The notes: generated from the sequence alone by a model not told the origin. Shown: positions 9,922-19,470, counted from the first letter of the stretch. The stretch is DNA of 64,000 nucleotides from Halorubrum trapanicum (GCF_017873555.1 NZ_JAGGKE010000012.1:1-64000), one strand, 5' to 3'. Program-made: numbers and translations.

Positions 9922-10596
9922 ATGAGGGCGGACACACCACCAACTCCCGACGCGGCCAGTCGGGATCTGTATGTCGCGTTTGAGATAACGCCCGTAATGG
10001 AAAGCGACTGTCCCCTGAACGAATTCGACGGTGAGGCTGATGTGATCGAAATAAACCAGCAACTACAACACGGTCAGTGCCGCACCGAAACGATGATTCA
10101 GCCCAATGGGTCCCCTGACTCCTCGGACTGCGGGAAAGCGAACGTCGTCCATTCGGCCAGTGATGTCGGAGAGGACTGTTACTGTGCGGTTTTCGGTGAT
10201 TTCGGGTGTATCCCCAAAATTGCCGGTGTTAACGGGGATACGATTCATATCGAGACGTTTCTCTCCGATCGAGAGCGACTTACCGACCTGGTTGAGGCAC
10301 TGAAAGCAGTTACCGAAGAACTGCGACTTCAACAACTGAAACCGATCGACTCCACCAACAATAGTGACGCCTCCAGCCAAACGGTTACGCTCGTTCTCGA
10401 CGAGGTCACAGAGAAACAGCGTGAAGCGGTCACGAAGGCGGTCGCAGCGGGCTACTACTCCACCCCACGTGAGGCGTCACTTGAAGAATTGGCTGACGAT
10501 CTCGGCATCTCGAAATCAGCGTACTCGCAGCGGTTGAACGCCGTCGAGTCAACACTGGCGACCAGAGCGTTCGCGAACACCACCACCGACATGTGA
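9922..10596 (+). CDS. dmsR: Bacterio-opsin-activator-type HTH regulator, DmsR-like
   Basis: A 224-residue regulator. The C-terminal third (VTEKQREAVTKAVAAGYY...LEELADDLGISKSAYSQRL) is the HTH-10 domain of the Bat family. The N-terminal part is Cys-containing (CYCAVF, CIP) and could sense redox or a small molecule. It stands just upstream of the DMSO-reductase operon. A regulator of this family, DmsR, precedes the dms genes in Halobacterium, and the symbol rests on that context. A ~520 bp IS derivative now lies between regulator and operon. The ATG at 9922 follows the IS right end by about 75 bases. Confidence 0.7.
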   Translation: MRADTPPTPDAASRDLYVAFEITPVMESDCPLNEFDGEADVIEINQQLQHGQCRTETMIQPNGSPDSSDCGKANVVHSASDVGEDCYCAVFGDFGCIPKIAGVNGDTIHIETFLSDRERLTDLVEALKAVTEELRLQQLKPIDSTNNSDASSQTVTLVLDEVTEKQREAVTKAVAAGYYSTPREASLEELADDLGISKSAYSQRLNAVESTLATRAFANTTTDM

Positions 10597-10680
10597 CGAC
10601 GCGAGACCCCTGAACCCACTACGATCTCGCGTTGGCGTCGTTTTGCGACTGCGAACGCAGCAATCGACGCAACACACCGA

Positions 10681-11202
10681 TTGACATCCTCCCCGCGCTG
10701 AAGCGCGAGGATTCCAGCGCAGGAGCGGGCCGGTCTCGTGTCCTCGCTGGCAACTTCTCGCCTGCCGAACGGGGTCCGGTGAGGCGATACCGGGTTCGTG
10801 CGCGATACGTCGGCCCCGCGAGGGGTGTGGCATATTTGGCGTCCGCTTGGACGCGGTATCCGCTTGTATCGTACATCTCGTTTGTCTCGGAGAGACGGCC
10901 GGGATGCCCCCGGCCGCAGGTTCCCCGGCGTCCAGTCACGGGCCGTGCCATCGGCCTGCCTTCTCTTCGTATCACGGTGGGAAGGCACAATCGAGCGAGG
11001 GTCACTTTTTGCTTGCTGTGTCGCCACGGCCTCGGAGACGCCCTCTCGGGAACGGTGTAAGAGCCTTCATCGTCCGGGCGGACTCCAATCCACCCGCCAG
11101 TTTTTGCCCGTTACTTGATTACGAATCTGCTGTCAACTAGCTTAAAACCAGTGGCTGTGGCGGAGTTGTCGGATTCATCCCCACCCTGGAGCACGGGGTG
11201 TT
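10681..11202 (-). mobile_element. Mini IS200/IS605-type element without transposase
   Basis: On the minus strand the right end is present: hairpin CGCGCT/AGCGCG (10694-10699 with 10702-10707) followed by GGAGGATGTCAA. A left-end-like segment is also present (CACCC/GGGTG at 11182-11186 and 11196-11200, then GGGGATGAATCCGAC). That segment closely matches GGGATGAAGCCGAC at the left end of the TnpB element at 18025. No TnpB motif is seen in the ~450 bases between. This is a non-autonomous deletion derivative separating dmsR from the dms operon. Confidence 0.6.
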
Positions 11203-11481
11203 CTCCTCGATTTCCGTACCGATTGGGGACCGGACGACGGCGCCACGGACATCTCGGGTCTTCCTCTCTCGAACTCATTGGCATACCGACATAAAGGCTA
11301 TTCATATTTTCAGAATCCGGAGGTCGTATGATAAAACGCACGTATAGGGGCCTGAGCACTCGACATGTGGGTGTTGTTCTCTCACTAATGATCCGATTCT
11401 CGGCAGTATCTAATGTGACACTTGAATCCCTTCACAATCCAGAAGAAGGGATATCGACCCCGACGTGAAAGGGTGGAATGT
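11203..11481. promoter_or_regulatory. Upstream region of the dms operon
   Basis: About 280 bases with no gene. It should contain the dms promoter and the site for the regulator, but I see no single convincing TATA element or palindrome. Confidence 0.35.
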
Positions 11482-11721
11482 ATGACGGAGGAATCACGAC
11501 CTCACCACGAGCCGATACCGGAGTGGGATGAGATCGCCGATGAGATTCTCGAGGGGTGTGGGTACGACCCGGACCTCGGAAAGCGCATGGCCGAAGACGC
11601 CATCAAGATCGCGAACGGCGAACTGACCGAGCAGGAGTTCCACGAGCGGTACCACGAGGAGGTCAAAGCCGAGTTCGGGACTGACGACCGACCCACGAAA
11701 CCGGAGGGGTTCGATGACTGA
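11482..11721 (+). CDS. dmsE: Small protein opening the DMSO-reductase operon, DmsE-like
   Basis: A 79-residue acidic protein with a single Cys (GCGYDPDLG). It resembles the small 'ferredoxin N-terminal domain' proteins that precede molybdopterin oxidoreductases in haloarchaea. The name dmsE follows the gene order of the Halobacterium operon and not a known activity. The ATG at 11482 is chosen over the GTG-type start 60 bases upstream. It overlaps dmsA by 8 bases (ATGACTGA), so the two are translationally coupled. Confidence 0.6.
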   Translation: MTEESRPHHEPIPEWDEIADEILEGCGYDPDLGKRMAEDAIKIANGELTEQEFHERYHEEVKAEFGTDDRPTKPEGFDD

Positions 11722-14224
11722 CGACGAACTCACTGCGTCCCGCCGGGACATCCTCAAAACTGGCGCTGTCGCCGGGGTCGGTCTCGGCGGTGGTAGTGGC
11801 GTTCTTTCGACGCTCCAGCCCGCTGACGAATCGGGCGAAGCCGTCGATCAGGTGACGAGCTTCCTCGGCGAAGATCAAGTTGTCAAGACGGCGTGCGGGC
11901 CAAACTGTCGGGGCGATTGTCCACTTGACGTGTTCGTCCGGGATGGCCAGATAAAGAAGACTGAACAGCAGGTTCCGGCAGCGTCCGAGTTCAAGCGCGG
12001 CTGTACGCTTGGTATATCGCACGTACAGCGGGCGTACAACGCCAAGCGCCTTAAGTACCCGATGAAACGCGCGAGCTGGTCTCCGGATGACCCACAACCG
12101 GGTGCTCGTGGAGAAGACGCACAGTTTGAACGTATCAGTTGGTCCGAAGCGCTTGATCTGGTAGCAGAGCAGATACAGACGACCAAAGGGGAATACGGTC
12201 CTGAGAGCGTGTACTGGCATGCTGGGTCGGGGAGTCAAGGGACATCGGGGTACGGACGTCTCAAACAGCTTGTCGGCGGCATTCAAGACAGTTTCGTCTA
12301 CGGGATCGACACCAACGTCGGACAGGGATTCAACCGCATCACCGGCGAGGGTGGCGTATTCATGCCACCGACAAACACCGTCGAAGACTGGGCGAACGCT
12401 GACACGCTGATCATCTGGGGGTCGGACATCTTCGCGAGTCAGTTCCAGATGGACGCCGAATGGATACTAGATGCGAAGCGCAATGGGGCGAAGCTTGTCG
12501 TCGTCGACCCGATGTACACAAACACCGCGGAAAAAGCTGACCTCTGGCTGCCGATCCGGCCGGGAAAAGACACGCACCTCGCGCTCGCAATGATGAACTA
12601 CATCTTTGAGAACGAGGTGTACGACGATACCTTCCTCCGACAGCGTACCAACGCACCCGCGCTCGTCCGCGTTGACGATGGAACCCTTTTCGATCCGACT
12701 CGGGTCTCAGATAATCCACCGGACGGCGGAATCGTCGTGATGAACGAAGAGACCAGCGAGCCAAATGTCGTCGGGGCCGAAACCGGTGGCCCATTCGCGC
12801 TGTTCGGCGAGTGGACGATAGACGGTGTGGCCGTTCGCACCGGACTCGCTGCCCTTCGGGAACAGGCATCGGAGTATCAGCCTGCTGATGTCGCTGAAGT
12901 CGCGGGGCTTAGTGTGGCGGATATTAAAACGGCTGCCGACTGGCTTGCGACACGAGGCGCCGGAGGGATTCTTCCGGCGTACAGTGTCGGTCGCTACCTG
13001 TATGGGCATGTTTTCGGACAGGCGTATGCGACGCTGATGGCACTGACCGGGGACTACGGTCGTCATGGAAACGTCCATGCCCAGCACCCCTCTTACGGCG
13101 GACCGTCGCTTCAAACGGGCGACTGGGGGAACCCCGAAGGTGGAGTTAGTCTAGACACGTATGGATACCAAGAAATTCTCAGTCTGCTTGAAAACGGCGA
13201 CCCTGTCCAGCCACGGTTCCTGTACGGGACGAATTCAAACATGCTCGGGAACCAGTTCCCGAACCGGGAACGGTGGCTGAACGCGATGGAGTCCCTCGAT
13301 ACGATCGTGTGGGCAGACATGTACCACACGCCGACCACCCAGCAGGCAGACATTATTCTCCCAGCAGCACACTGGTTCGAGACGGAGGACGTACTCGGCT
13401 CGGACCACCACCCGAATATCAGGTACCGGGAGCAAGCCCACGAACCGCTCTGGGAGGCGCGCGACGACTACTATATCATGGCGGGGATAGCCGAACGCCT
13501 CGGCCATGGAGACAAGTTCCCCGACGACAAGAGAGAAGTCCTCGACCGCTTCGTACAGAACGACGACCGGCTTTCTTGGGAACAACTCCGAGAGAACGGA
13601 ACAGTCGAAACCGACGAAACGCCGACAGTCGCGTACACTGACGCGTTCGGGACCGAGTCCGGTCGGATAACGGTGTACGACGACGACGCGCCGACCGAAA
13701 AAGGACCGGGGCTGCCCGACGAGGGTATCTCGCTCGAAGTCCCAGAGCCGCTGGAAGCCAGAACTGCTGACGACTGGGAGGCCCAAAACGAGTACCCCCT
13801 AGTGTTCATGCAGAAGCACTCGAAGTGGCGGATTCACTCACAGTGGGCGAACGTCCCGTGGCTCCGGGAGGTGAACCGGGAACCGCAGCTCGACATCCAT
13901 CCGAAAGACGCCGAACAACGTGACATCTCTGACGGAGAGTACGTGCTCGTCCACAACGACCGCGGCTCGATGGTCGTTCGCGCGAAGTACAACGAGGGAA
14001 TACAGCCTGGACTTGTGAACACGGACCAAGGCTGGTGGGCAGAGGACTTCGTCGAGGGGCACTATCAGGACCCGATCTCCGCGGAGACTGCAGACGTCGG
14101 GCGTACGTTCGCGTTCTACGACTGTCGAGTGGAGGTCGAGCGTGCGGCGGAGGAGTACCAGTCCAACCAGTACACACAGGATAATCCGCGTGGTACAGCT
14201 GGTAGCGCTAGCGGAGGTGACTGA
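11714..14224 (+). CDS. dmsA: DMSO-reductase-family molybdopterin catalytic subunit
   Basis: An 836-residue Mo-bisMGD enzyme, exported folded by Tat (SRRDILKTG at residues 9-17). It reduces an external acceptor such as DMSO or TMAO. A [4Fe-4S] motif is visible (C61, C65, C69, C97), and MGD-binding signatures occur throughout (IIWGSDIFAS, VVDPMYTNTAEKADLWLPIRPG spanning ~229-282). Where E. coli DmsA has its Mo-ligand serine, this protein reads YGIDTN (~residue 196), so Asp or Thr may be the ligand. The substrate is therefore uncertain within the DMSO-reductase family. It is followed at 2 bases by the iron-sulfur subunit. Confidence 0.88.
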   Translation: MTDDELTASRRDILKTGAVAGVGLGGGSGVLSTLQPADESGEAVDQVTSFLGEDQVVKTACGPNCRGDCPLDVFVRDGQIKKTEQQVPAASEFKRGCTLGISHVQRAYNAKRLKYPMKRASWSPDDPQPGARGEDAQFERISWSEALDLVAEQIQTTKGEYGPESVYWHAGSGSQGTSGYGRLKQLVGGIQDSFVYGIDTNVGQGFNRITGEGGVFMPPTNTVEDWANADTLIIWGSDIFASQFQMDAEWILDAKRNGAKLVVVDPMYTNTAEKADLWLPIRPGKDTHLALAMMNYIFENEVYDDTFLRQRTNAPALVRVDDGTLFDPTRVSDNPPDGGIVVMNEETSEPNVVGAETGGPFALFGEWTIDGVAVRTGLAALREQASEYQPADVAEVAGLSVADIKTAADWLATRGAGGILPAYSVGRYLYGHVFGQAYATLMALTGDYGRHGNVHAQHPSYGGPSLQTGDWGNPEGGVSLDTYGYQEILSLLENGDPVQPRFLYGTNSNMLGNQFPNRERWLNAMESLDTIVWADMYHTPTTQQADIILPAAHWFETEDVLGSDHHPNIRYREQAHEPLWEARDDYYIMAGIAERLGHGDKFPDDKREVLDRFVQNDDRLSWEQLRENGTVETDETPTVAYTDAFGTESGRITVYDDDAPTEKGPGLPDEGISLEVPEPLEARTADDWEAQNEYPLVFMQKHSKWRIHSQWANVPWLREVNREPQLDIHPKDAEQRDISDGEYVLVHNDRGSMVVRAKYNEGIQPGLVNTDQGWWAEDFVEGHYQDPISAETADVGRTFAFYDCRVEVERAAEEYQSNQYTQDNPRGTAGSASGGD

Positions 14225-14226
14225 CT

Positions 14227-15000
14227 GTGACAAACTATGGACTCGTAATCGACCAAGAGCGCTGTATCGGATGCCAATCCTGCGCAATTACGTGTAAGCA
14301 GGAGAACAACGTTTCGATGGGTCAGGCCTGGAACCGCGTGCTAACTGTCGGTGGAGACCACGTCGACACTCCCGAAGGCTCGTACCCCGAGGATGGAGAC
14401 GGTGGGACGCTGGAGATGAGCTACCAGCCGACGGCGTGTCAGCACTGTGAGAACGCGCCCTGTGTCAAGGTCTGTCCCGTGAACGCGACGTTCACGCGCG
14501 AGGACGGTATCGTAGAGATCGACTACGACAAGTGTATCGGCTGCCGGTACTGTATGGCGGCCTGTCCGTACAACGCTCGCGTGTTCAACTGGGAGGATCC
14601 ACAACACGTCCCAGAAGAGGGCACTGGAGATGTCGAAGAGCGGCCCCAGGGCGTCGTTGAGAAGTGTACGTTCTGTAGCCACCGCGTCGAGGAGGGACTC
14701 GACCCATCCTGTGTCGTGAACTGTCCCGCCGACGCTCGCATCTTCGGGGACTTCGACGACGAGAACAGTACCGTCTCGAAGTACGTCGCCGAATACGACA
14801 CCCATCAGCTGCTTGATGATAAGGGAACCGACCCGAAAACCTACTACATTCAGGGTGAGATGTCGCCCGGTCGGCCCTGGAAGGGGAAGGAACTTGAGGA
14901 AGAACTCGACGAGGAGCCGACCGCCGAGGAGCCAGCCGACGTTACCGGCGATGAGTCGGTCTCAGGTGCTGCTGCCAACCCGACCGGGGGTGACGACTGA
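14227..15000 (+). CDS. dmsB: Four-cluster ferredoxin subunit of the reductase
   Basis: A 257-residue electron-transfer subunit with a GTG start. Four Cys groups are in order: CIGCQSCAITC (C13-C23), CQHCENAPC..C, CIGCRYCMAAC and CTFCSHR...C..C. This is the DmsB/NrfC pattern for four [4Fe-4S] clusters, passing electrons from the membrane subunit to dmsA. The C-terminus is an acidic tail rich in E and D. It overlaps dmsC by one base (TGATG). Confidence 0.9.
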   Translation: MTNYGLVIDQERCIGCQSCAITCKQENNVSMGQAWNRVLTVGGDHVDTPEGSYPEDGDGGTLEMSYQPTACQHCENAPCVKVCPVNATFTREDGIVEIDYDKCIGCRYCMAACPYNARVFNWEDPQHVPEEGTGDVEERPQGVVEKCTFCSHRVEEGLDPSCVVNCPADARIFGDFDDENSTVSKYVAEYDTHQLLDDKGTDPKTYYIQGEMSPGRPWKGKELEEELDEEPTAEEPADVTGDESVSGAAANPTGGDD

Positions 15001-16328
15001 TGGCGGGTGAAACTGCCGACAGAGCTACCACGTCCGCGGCTCGCGCACCAGTGCTGTCCTCGTTCGGAACCGTTTCGAAAGCCTGGCTCGGCCTCCTCGG
15101 CGTGCTGCTCATGGCCGGGCTCGGTGCGTGGGCGTACCAGCTCCAGCAGGGACTCGCCGTGACGGGGATGCGGAACGTGTTCTCGTGGGGGCTGTACATC
15201 ATGCTGTTCGTGATGTTCGTCGGGCTGTCGGCGGGTGGTCTCATCATCTCAAGCGCTCCGAAGTTCTTCCACTCGGACCGCTACGAGGAGTTCGCCAGGC
15301 TCGGTGTGCTCGTGAGTCTCGCCTGTATCATCGTCGCGGGTCTGCTCATCCTTCCCGACATCGGACGTCCCGGGCGGCTCTACCAGTTCTTCACGTCGCC
15401 GGATTTCCGCTCGCCGATGGTCTGGGACTTCGGCATCGTCGTGCTGTACGGCGTGTTGAACCTGTGGTACCTCTGGCTGCTGACTCGGCGTGACCTCGCT
15501 GCCCGCGGTTCGCGGTTCGCCTTCGGTACCGAGGACACACAGTCGGGCCGGGACCGAGACCGGAAGCTGTTGTTCTGGACCGCCGCAGTCGCGTTGCCGA
15601 CGGCGATCATGCTGCACTCGGTGACCGGCTGGATATTCGCGACGCAGGTCGGACGCGGTGACTGGTTCAGTCCGCTCGTCGCACCGGTGTTCATCGCCAA
15701 GGCGCTCGTCTCCGGGCTGGGGCTTCTACTCGTGGTCTCGATCCTCGCCGACCGCTACACGGCCTTCGATGCCGACCGCGACGAACTGGCGAGCTTGGGG
15801 AAGGTTTTGGGCGTCTTCCTCGCGTTCCACGTCGTCTATCTCCTCGCTGCCGAACGCCTCCCACACGCGTGGGCGGACCACTTCGGCTTCTGGGCGATCA
15901 CGAGCGAGTTCCTCATCGGGGACTCCATCTACTTCTGGCTCTGGACCGGTCTCGGCGGTGCCCTGCCGCTGGTGTTGTTGCTGATTCCGACACTCCGGAA
16001 GCGGCTATCCGTGATACTCGCCGCGGGCACACTTGCTGTGGCCGGTACCTTGTTTGAGGGAATTCGGCTAGTGTTCACCGGCTACGAGAGTGTGAACATC
16101 GACGCCGCACCGGGTATCTCGCTGGGCGGTGAGTACGCGGGCGTCGCGACAGACATCTGGGCTACTTCGGGCACCTACACCCCGACGCTGGTCGAAGTGG
16201 TCGTCACGGCCGGAATCATCGCAGTCGGCGCACTGGTCGTCACCGTCGGGCTCAGGTACCTGCCCCTACAGCAACCGACAACCCAGGGGACGTACGCGGC
16301 AGACGGAGGGAACGAGGGCCATGACTGA
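15000..16328 (+). CDS. dmsC: NrfD/DmsC-type membrane anchor and quinol-oxidising subunit
   Basis: A 442-residue integral membrane protein with about eight to ten hydrophobic helices. The first begins near residue 25 (KAWLGLLGVLLMAGLGAWA). It carries the Gly-rich and Arg/Asp loops of the NrfD/PsrC family (SAGGLIISSAPKFF, LPDIGRPGRL). In the complex it anchors dmsAB and takes electrons from menaquinol. It overlaps dmsD by 8 bases. Confidence 0.87.
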   Translation: MAGETADRATTSAARAPVLSSFGTVSKAWLGLLGVLLMAGLGAWAYQLQQGLAVTGMRNVFSWGLYIMLFVMFVGLSAGGLIISSAPKFFHSDRYEEFARLGVLVSLACIIVAGLLILPDIGRPGRLYQFFTSPDFRSPMVWDFGIVVLYGVLNLWYLWLLTRRDLAARGSRFAFGTEDTQSGRDRDRKLLFWTAAVALPTAIMLHSVTGWIFATQVGRGDWFSPLVAPVFIAKALVSGLGLLLVVSILADRYTAFDADRDELASLGKVLGVFLAFHVVYLLAAERLPHAWADHFGFWAITSEFLIGDSIYFWLWTGLGGALPLVLLLIPTLRKRLSVILAAGTLAVAGTLFEGIRLVFTGYESVNIDAAPGISLGGEYAGVATDIWATSGTYTPTLVEVVVTAGIIAVGALVVTVGLRYLPLQQPTTQGTYAADGGNEGHD

Positions 16329-16884
16329 GAACACGCCGACAGCAACCGACCACTCGACGGGGGACCCGAGACCGTCGATAGCCGACACGTTTGGTACCCT
16401 GGCGGTCTGTTGGCGCGAGCCGTCCGAGGGCTGGGTCGATGCGATCGAATCCGGGCGGTTCGAGTGGCTCGACGGAGTCGAGACGTTCGGCGACCTCGAT
16501 GAACTGCGTGTAGAATACACGCGACTGTTCATCGGTCCGGGGCGTGACCAGTGCCCCCCCTACGAAAGCGTCTACCGGGACGGTGCGGACAGTGATGACC
16601 TCGGGCCAGTATACGGGCCTACAACGCAAGCGGTTGCCCGCTGGTACGACGAGTACGACTTGCGGCTCAGGGACTCGCGGTCAGCCCCCCCGGATCACAT
16701 CGCGACGGAACTTGAGTTCGCCGCGTACCTCTCCGCCAACGAGGATGACAGCGTTCTCGAACAGTTCCTGAACGAACACCTCCGAGAGTGGGTCGACCAG
16801 TTCGTCGCTCACCTCCGAGAAAACGATCCAGGACCGTTCTACCGGGCGCTAATACGAAGAACGACCGAAGCCATCAACTCTTGA
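16321..16884 (+). CDS. dmsD: TorD/DmsD-type maturation chaperone
   Basis: A 187-residue all-helical cytoplasmic chaperone that binds the Tat signal and apo-form of the catalytic subunit before export. TorD-family features are the (E/V)YTRLFIGPG..QCPPYESVY block (~61-82) and an acidic C-terminal helix region. The ATG at 16321 overlaps dmsC by 8 bases. Its TGA stop lies in the first bases of an IS-type end (TTGACCTCC, from 16881), so the last residues may have been set by a transposon insertion. Confidence 0.82.
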   Translation: MTENTPTATDHSTGDPRPSIADTFGTLAVCWREPSEGWVDAIESGRFEWLDGVETFGDLDELRVEYTRLFIGPGRDQCPPYESVYRDGADSDDLGPVYGPTTQAVARWYDEYDLRLRDSRSAPPDHIATELEFAAYLSANEDDSVLEQFLNEHLREWVDQFVAHLRENDPGPFYRALIRRTTEAINS

Positions 16885-16902
16885 CCTCCTCCCAACCCTT
16901 TT
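16881..16902 (-). mobile_element. IS200/IS605 right-end remnant on the dmsD stop codon
   Basis: The bases TTGACCTCCTCCCAACCC are the reverse complement of a GGGAGGAGGTCAA terminus, the same end seen at 9833 and 19459. No transposase adjoins it. A hairpin, TTGTCTCG/CGAGACAA (16915-16922 with 16930-16937), follows and might serve as terminator. Confidence 0.55.
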
Positions 16903-16954
16903 GATGGGCTTCGGTTGTCTCGACCATAGCGAGACAATGATAGCGATACTAATC

Positions 16955-17520
16955 GAAACTGGGCCACTTCAGCAACTACTGTTCAGGGGTGGGCTTCCGC
17001 TCGCTACGTGTCATCGGCGGTTTCCGCTTCGGCGTCCCCAAAACAGTTTCACAATCAGATATTTTGACGTTTTATTCTTCTAAAGACACGTTCAACAGCG
17101 TTCCGATGGCCTGTTTTCGTACCTGAAATCCAAACTGTGGCGCTGACACGCATCTCGTGAGCGAAAACCACGTTTATCGTCGGTTCGAGTTCTATGTAGC
17201 TAGATTAGCCTATCTCGGGACCGACAGTGGTATTCTGCCGAAATTGCTCACCGCTGAGTCGGATCACGGTCTCCTTAACCGCTACCTGACTTGGACACCC
17301 AACTTCGGGCGTACTTCGACCCTGTGAACAATCACACACGATTGATCGGAGACGTTTTGACAGTAAATATCTCAAGAATAGAAACAGTATTTGAAACTGG
17401 AGAATCCAGCCAGATGTAGACGAATACTGAGATTCATCAGCAATCGCGGGTCGCTTCTCGTTCAACGAACTCTACGCCGATGTCCCTTAGAAACCCTGTG
17501 AAACCGTCGTTCTCGGGCAT
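16955..17520 (-). pseudogene. IS6-family transposase relic
   Basis: Degenerate, with several frameshifts and stops. On the minus strand it begins with MPENDGFTGFLRDIG and FVEREAT. It continues with SQVAVKETVIRLSGEQF, which matches the D-E-T-V-I region of haloarchaeal IS6-type transposases with K for the catalytic D. It ends with RNAVERVFRRIKR and NCFGDAEAETADD, which match the C-terminal DDE region. It runs towards the dms operon. Confidence 0.7.
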
Positions 17521-17696
17521 AGACTGTTCAGAATACGAACCGACTCGCTCTTCACCCGAACACCACCGTGGGGCGGTCTGTGCTCTTTCTTGGCCGCCTC
17601 AGCCGTGATTGCGGTTGTCTCGAGTTCGATATCCTGAAGCGAGAGACGACACCCGAGTCGGGACTGAAGCTCGGTATCTAACTCTATTGGGAAGAA

Positions 17697-18024
17697 TTGT
17701 CACTTTTCAATATACTACATATTTCTGATAAAACAAACACCACTCGCTATCGAGCGACTGTCTATCGGTGGGTACAGAAGCCCGATCTACAGCCGGTGCT
17801 GGTCCGAATCGAATTGTCGTTGATGAGGCCGTGGTTCAGTTCGATTTTGTGCGATATCGGCTATACGCTGCCGTCGCTCCCGACACGAACCGCCTGCTCC
17901 ACGTCCGGCTTTATCCGACGAGAACCAAGGCGGTCTCCTTGATACTTTCCTCGGAGCTACGTGAGAACGATCAGGGCGACGACGCAGTTTCTCGGGTCGA
18001 TAGTCCGCCACGGTTACAGTAATT
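17697..18024 (+). pseudogene. Second IS6-family transposase relic, cut by the TnpB element
   Basis: ATVYRWVQKPDLQP in one frame is followed, after a frameshift near 17800, by NRIVVDEAVVQFDF, YRLYAAVAPDTN and RLLHVRLYPTRTK. These are the central DDE block of IS6-type transposases. The match ends at VDSPPRLQ (about 18020), where the next element's left end starts. It lies head to head with the previous relic. Bases 17521-17696 between them hold no recognisable gene. Confidence 0.72.
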
Positions 18025-18162
18025 CAAGGCGAAAGCCCACGGCTTTAGCCGTGGGATGAAGCCGACAACAGGGCAACGTTCCACGCCCGGACGCTCGGCT
18101 GGATATTCCACCGCCTTGAACCACCAACGTTTACAAACCTGAAACAATAAATTACACGTGTA

Positions 18163-19215
18163 ATGGTCGAAGTGAGCGTGGAAACCACGTTCCGCAATCC
18201 CAGCCGTTCCCGCCGTCAAGAGTGGCAACGCGCCACCCACATCCTCCGTGAGTGCAAGCAATGGCTTGTGAACGGCTGGGAGGACGACTCGCTCGCCTCG
18301 TCCGTAACGACTGGCGACATCGACAACCCACTCTACTCAGCACTCCAAAACCAAGCCATCCGCAACGCGAAAAGCGACTACGACGACGACCCCATCGAGT
18401 ACACGAGCGAGCAACCCATCGAGGTTAACAACCAAAATTGGGAAATACACACGACAGACAACGGCTCTGTCGTCATCGGATTCCCGTGTATCAGTGAGTG
18501 GTGGTACACACCAATTCACGTCCACGACAGCATCGAAGAGCCTGTGCAAGCCCTGCTCGATGGTGACGCTGAGAAGACAAAACTCAGCGTGTGGCGAGAA
18601 GGCGACGATTGGCATTGCTCGTTCACCGTCGAATACGACGAGCAACAAGACGGCGAAGAAACACCCATCGGGGTTGACGTTGGCCACAACTACATCCTCG
18701 CCGCTACACCAGACGATGCGAGTGCTGAATCGTTCCTTGTGAGTGGCAAGGAACACACGTACGTGCGGCGGTACTACCGTTCCCTGCGCGACTCCCTACA
18801 GGAAACTGGGGCGCATCGCGCCCGAACTCGCGTGGGTAACAAGGAGTACCGTCGCATCCAAGACATGAACCACACCCTCTCAAAGCGATTGGTCGAATAC
18901 GCCAGTCAGTTCGAGAATCCCGTCATTAAACTCGAAGACCTCGAAAACATCCGTGACAGTAGCGAGTGGAATGGCGTCCACTCGTGGCCGTTCTACGAAC
19001 TCCAGCAGTTCATCACGTACAAAGCCGAGAAAGAAGGGATTCGTGTCGAGAAGGTTGACCCTGAGAACACAAGTCAGGAGTGTAGTCAGTGTGGTGAACT
19101 TGTGGGTCGTGACGGGAGCAAGTTCGCGTGCCCGCACTGTGGGTATGTGCGGCACGCGGACTTGAACGCGGCGGAGAACATCAGTCAACGGGAGGGTGAC
19201 CCATGCACGGCGTAA
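18163..19215 (+). CDS. tnpB: RNA-guided nuclease TnpB, apparently intact
   Basis: A 350-residue TnpB. RuvC-I Asp is in IGVDVGHNY (~170), RuvC-II Glu in [10 protein letters not shown] (~254), the zinc ribbon is CSQCG...CPHCG (~307-328), and RuvC-III Asp is in [10 protein letters not shown] near the C-terminus. All catalytic residues are present and there is no frameshift. In this family the protein uses an RNA from the element's 3' end to cut DNA next to a short motif, helping to keep the element in place. It is shorter than the usual ~400 residues, mainly at the N-terminal part. Confidence 0.88.
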   Translation: MVEVSVETTFRNPSRSRRQEWQRATHILRECKQWLVNGWEDDSLASSVTTGDIDNPLYSALQNQAIRNAKSDYDDDPIEYTSEQPIEVNNQNWEIHTTDNGSVVIGFPCISEWWYTPIHVHDSIEEPVQALLDGDAEKTKLSVWREGDDWHCSFTVEYDEQQDGEETPIGVDVGHNYILAATPDDASAESFLVSGKEHTYVRRYYRSLRDSLQETGAHRARTRVGNKEYRRIQDMNHTLSKRLVEYASQFENPVIKLEDLENIRDSSEWNGVHSWPFYELQQFITYKAEKEGIRVEKVDPENTSQECSQCGELVGRDGSKFACPHCGYVRHADLNAAENISQREGDPCTA

Positions 19216-19470
19216 CACTTCGAGTGACGCAAACCGTGCGGCCCAGCAGGCTGAACACCCTGCCGACCGCTTCGCGGTCGCCTGCCACGTGCAGGTGGGA
19301 AGGCTCGTTTGACCGAGCTACACGCGCTGGAAAGCACGCCCTTGGTAACAACTGGGCGGCGACCTGTGACGCTGGCCACGCGAAAGCGTATTTGAGCCGC
19401 CGAGGAAACGCGCAACCCTAATATCCCCATCGGGGAATCCCACCCCTTCAGGGGTGGGAGGAGGTCAAGC
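19216..19470 (+). ncRNA. Probable omega (reRNA) segment of the TnpB element
   Basis: The GC-rich, non-coding 255 bases from the tnpB stop to the right end contain several potential stems (for example ATCCCC/GGGGAT around 19422-19436 and the terminal CCCACCCCT hairpin). In characterised TnpB systems the guide RNA comes from exactly this place, and its guide is the sequence just past the right end (here CTGAGGTGATCACG from about 19470). The RNA itself is inferred. Confidence 0.5.

Larger units (their letters stand above)
18025..19470 (+). mobile_element. TnpB-only (IS1341-type) element
   Basis: The left end has hairpin CCCACGGC/GCCGTGGG (18036-18043 with 18048-18055), followed by GATGAAGCCGAC. 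The right end has hairpin CCCACCCCT/AGGGGTGGG (19439-19447 with 19450-19458), then AGGAGGTCAAG. The only gene is tnpB. With no tnpA of its own it would depend on another copy, such as the intact TnpA at 8533. Confidence 0.85.
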
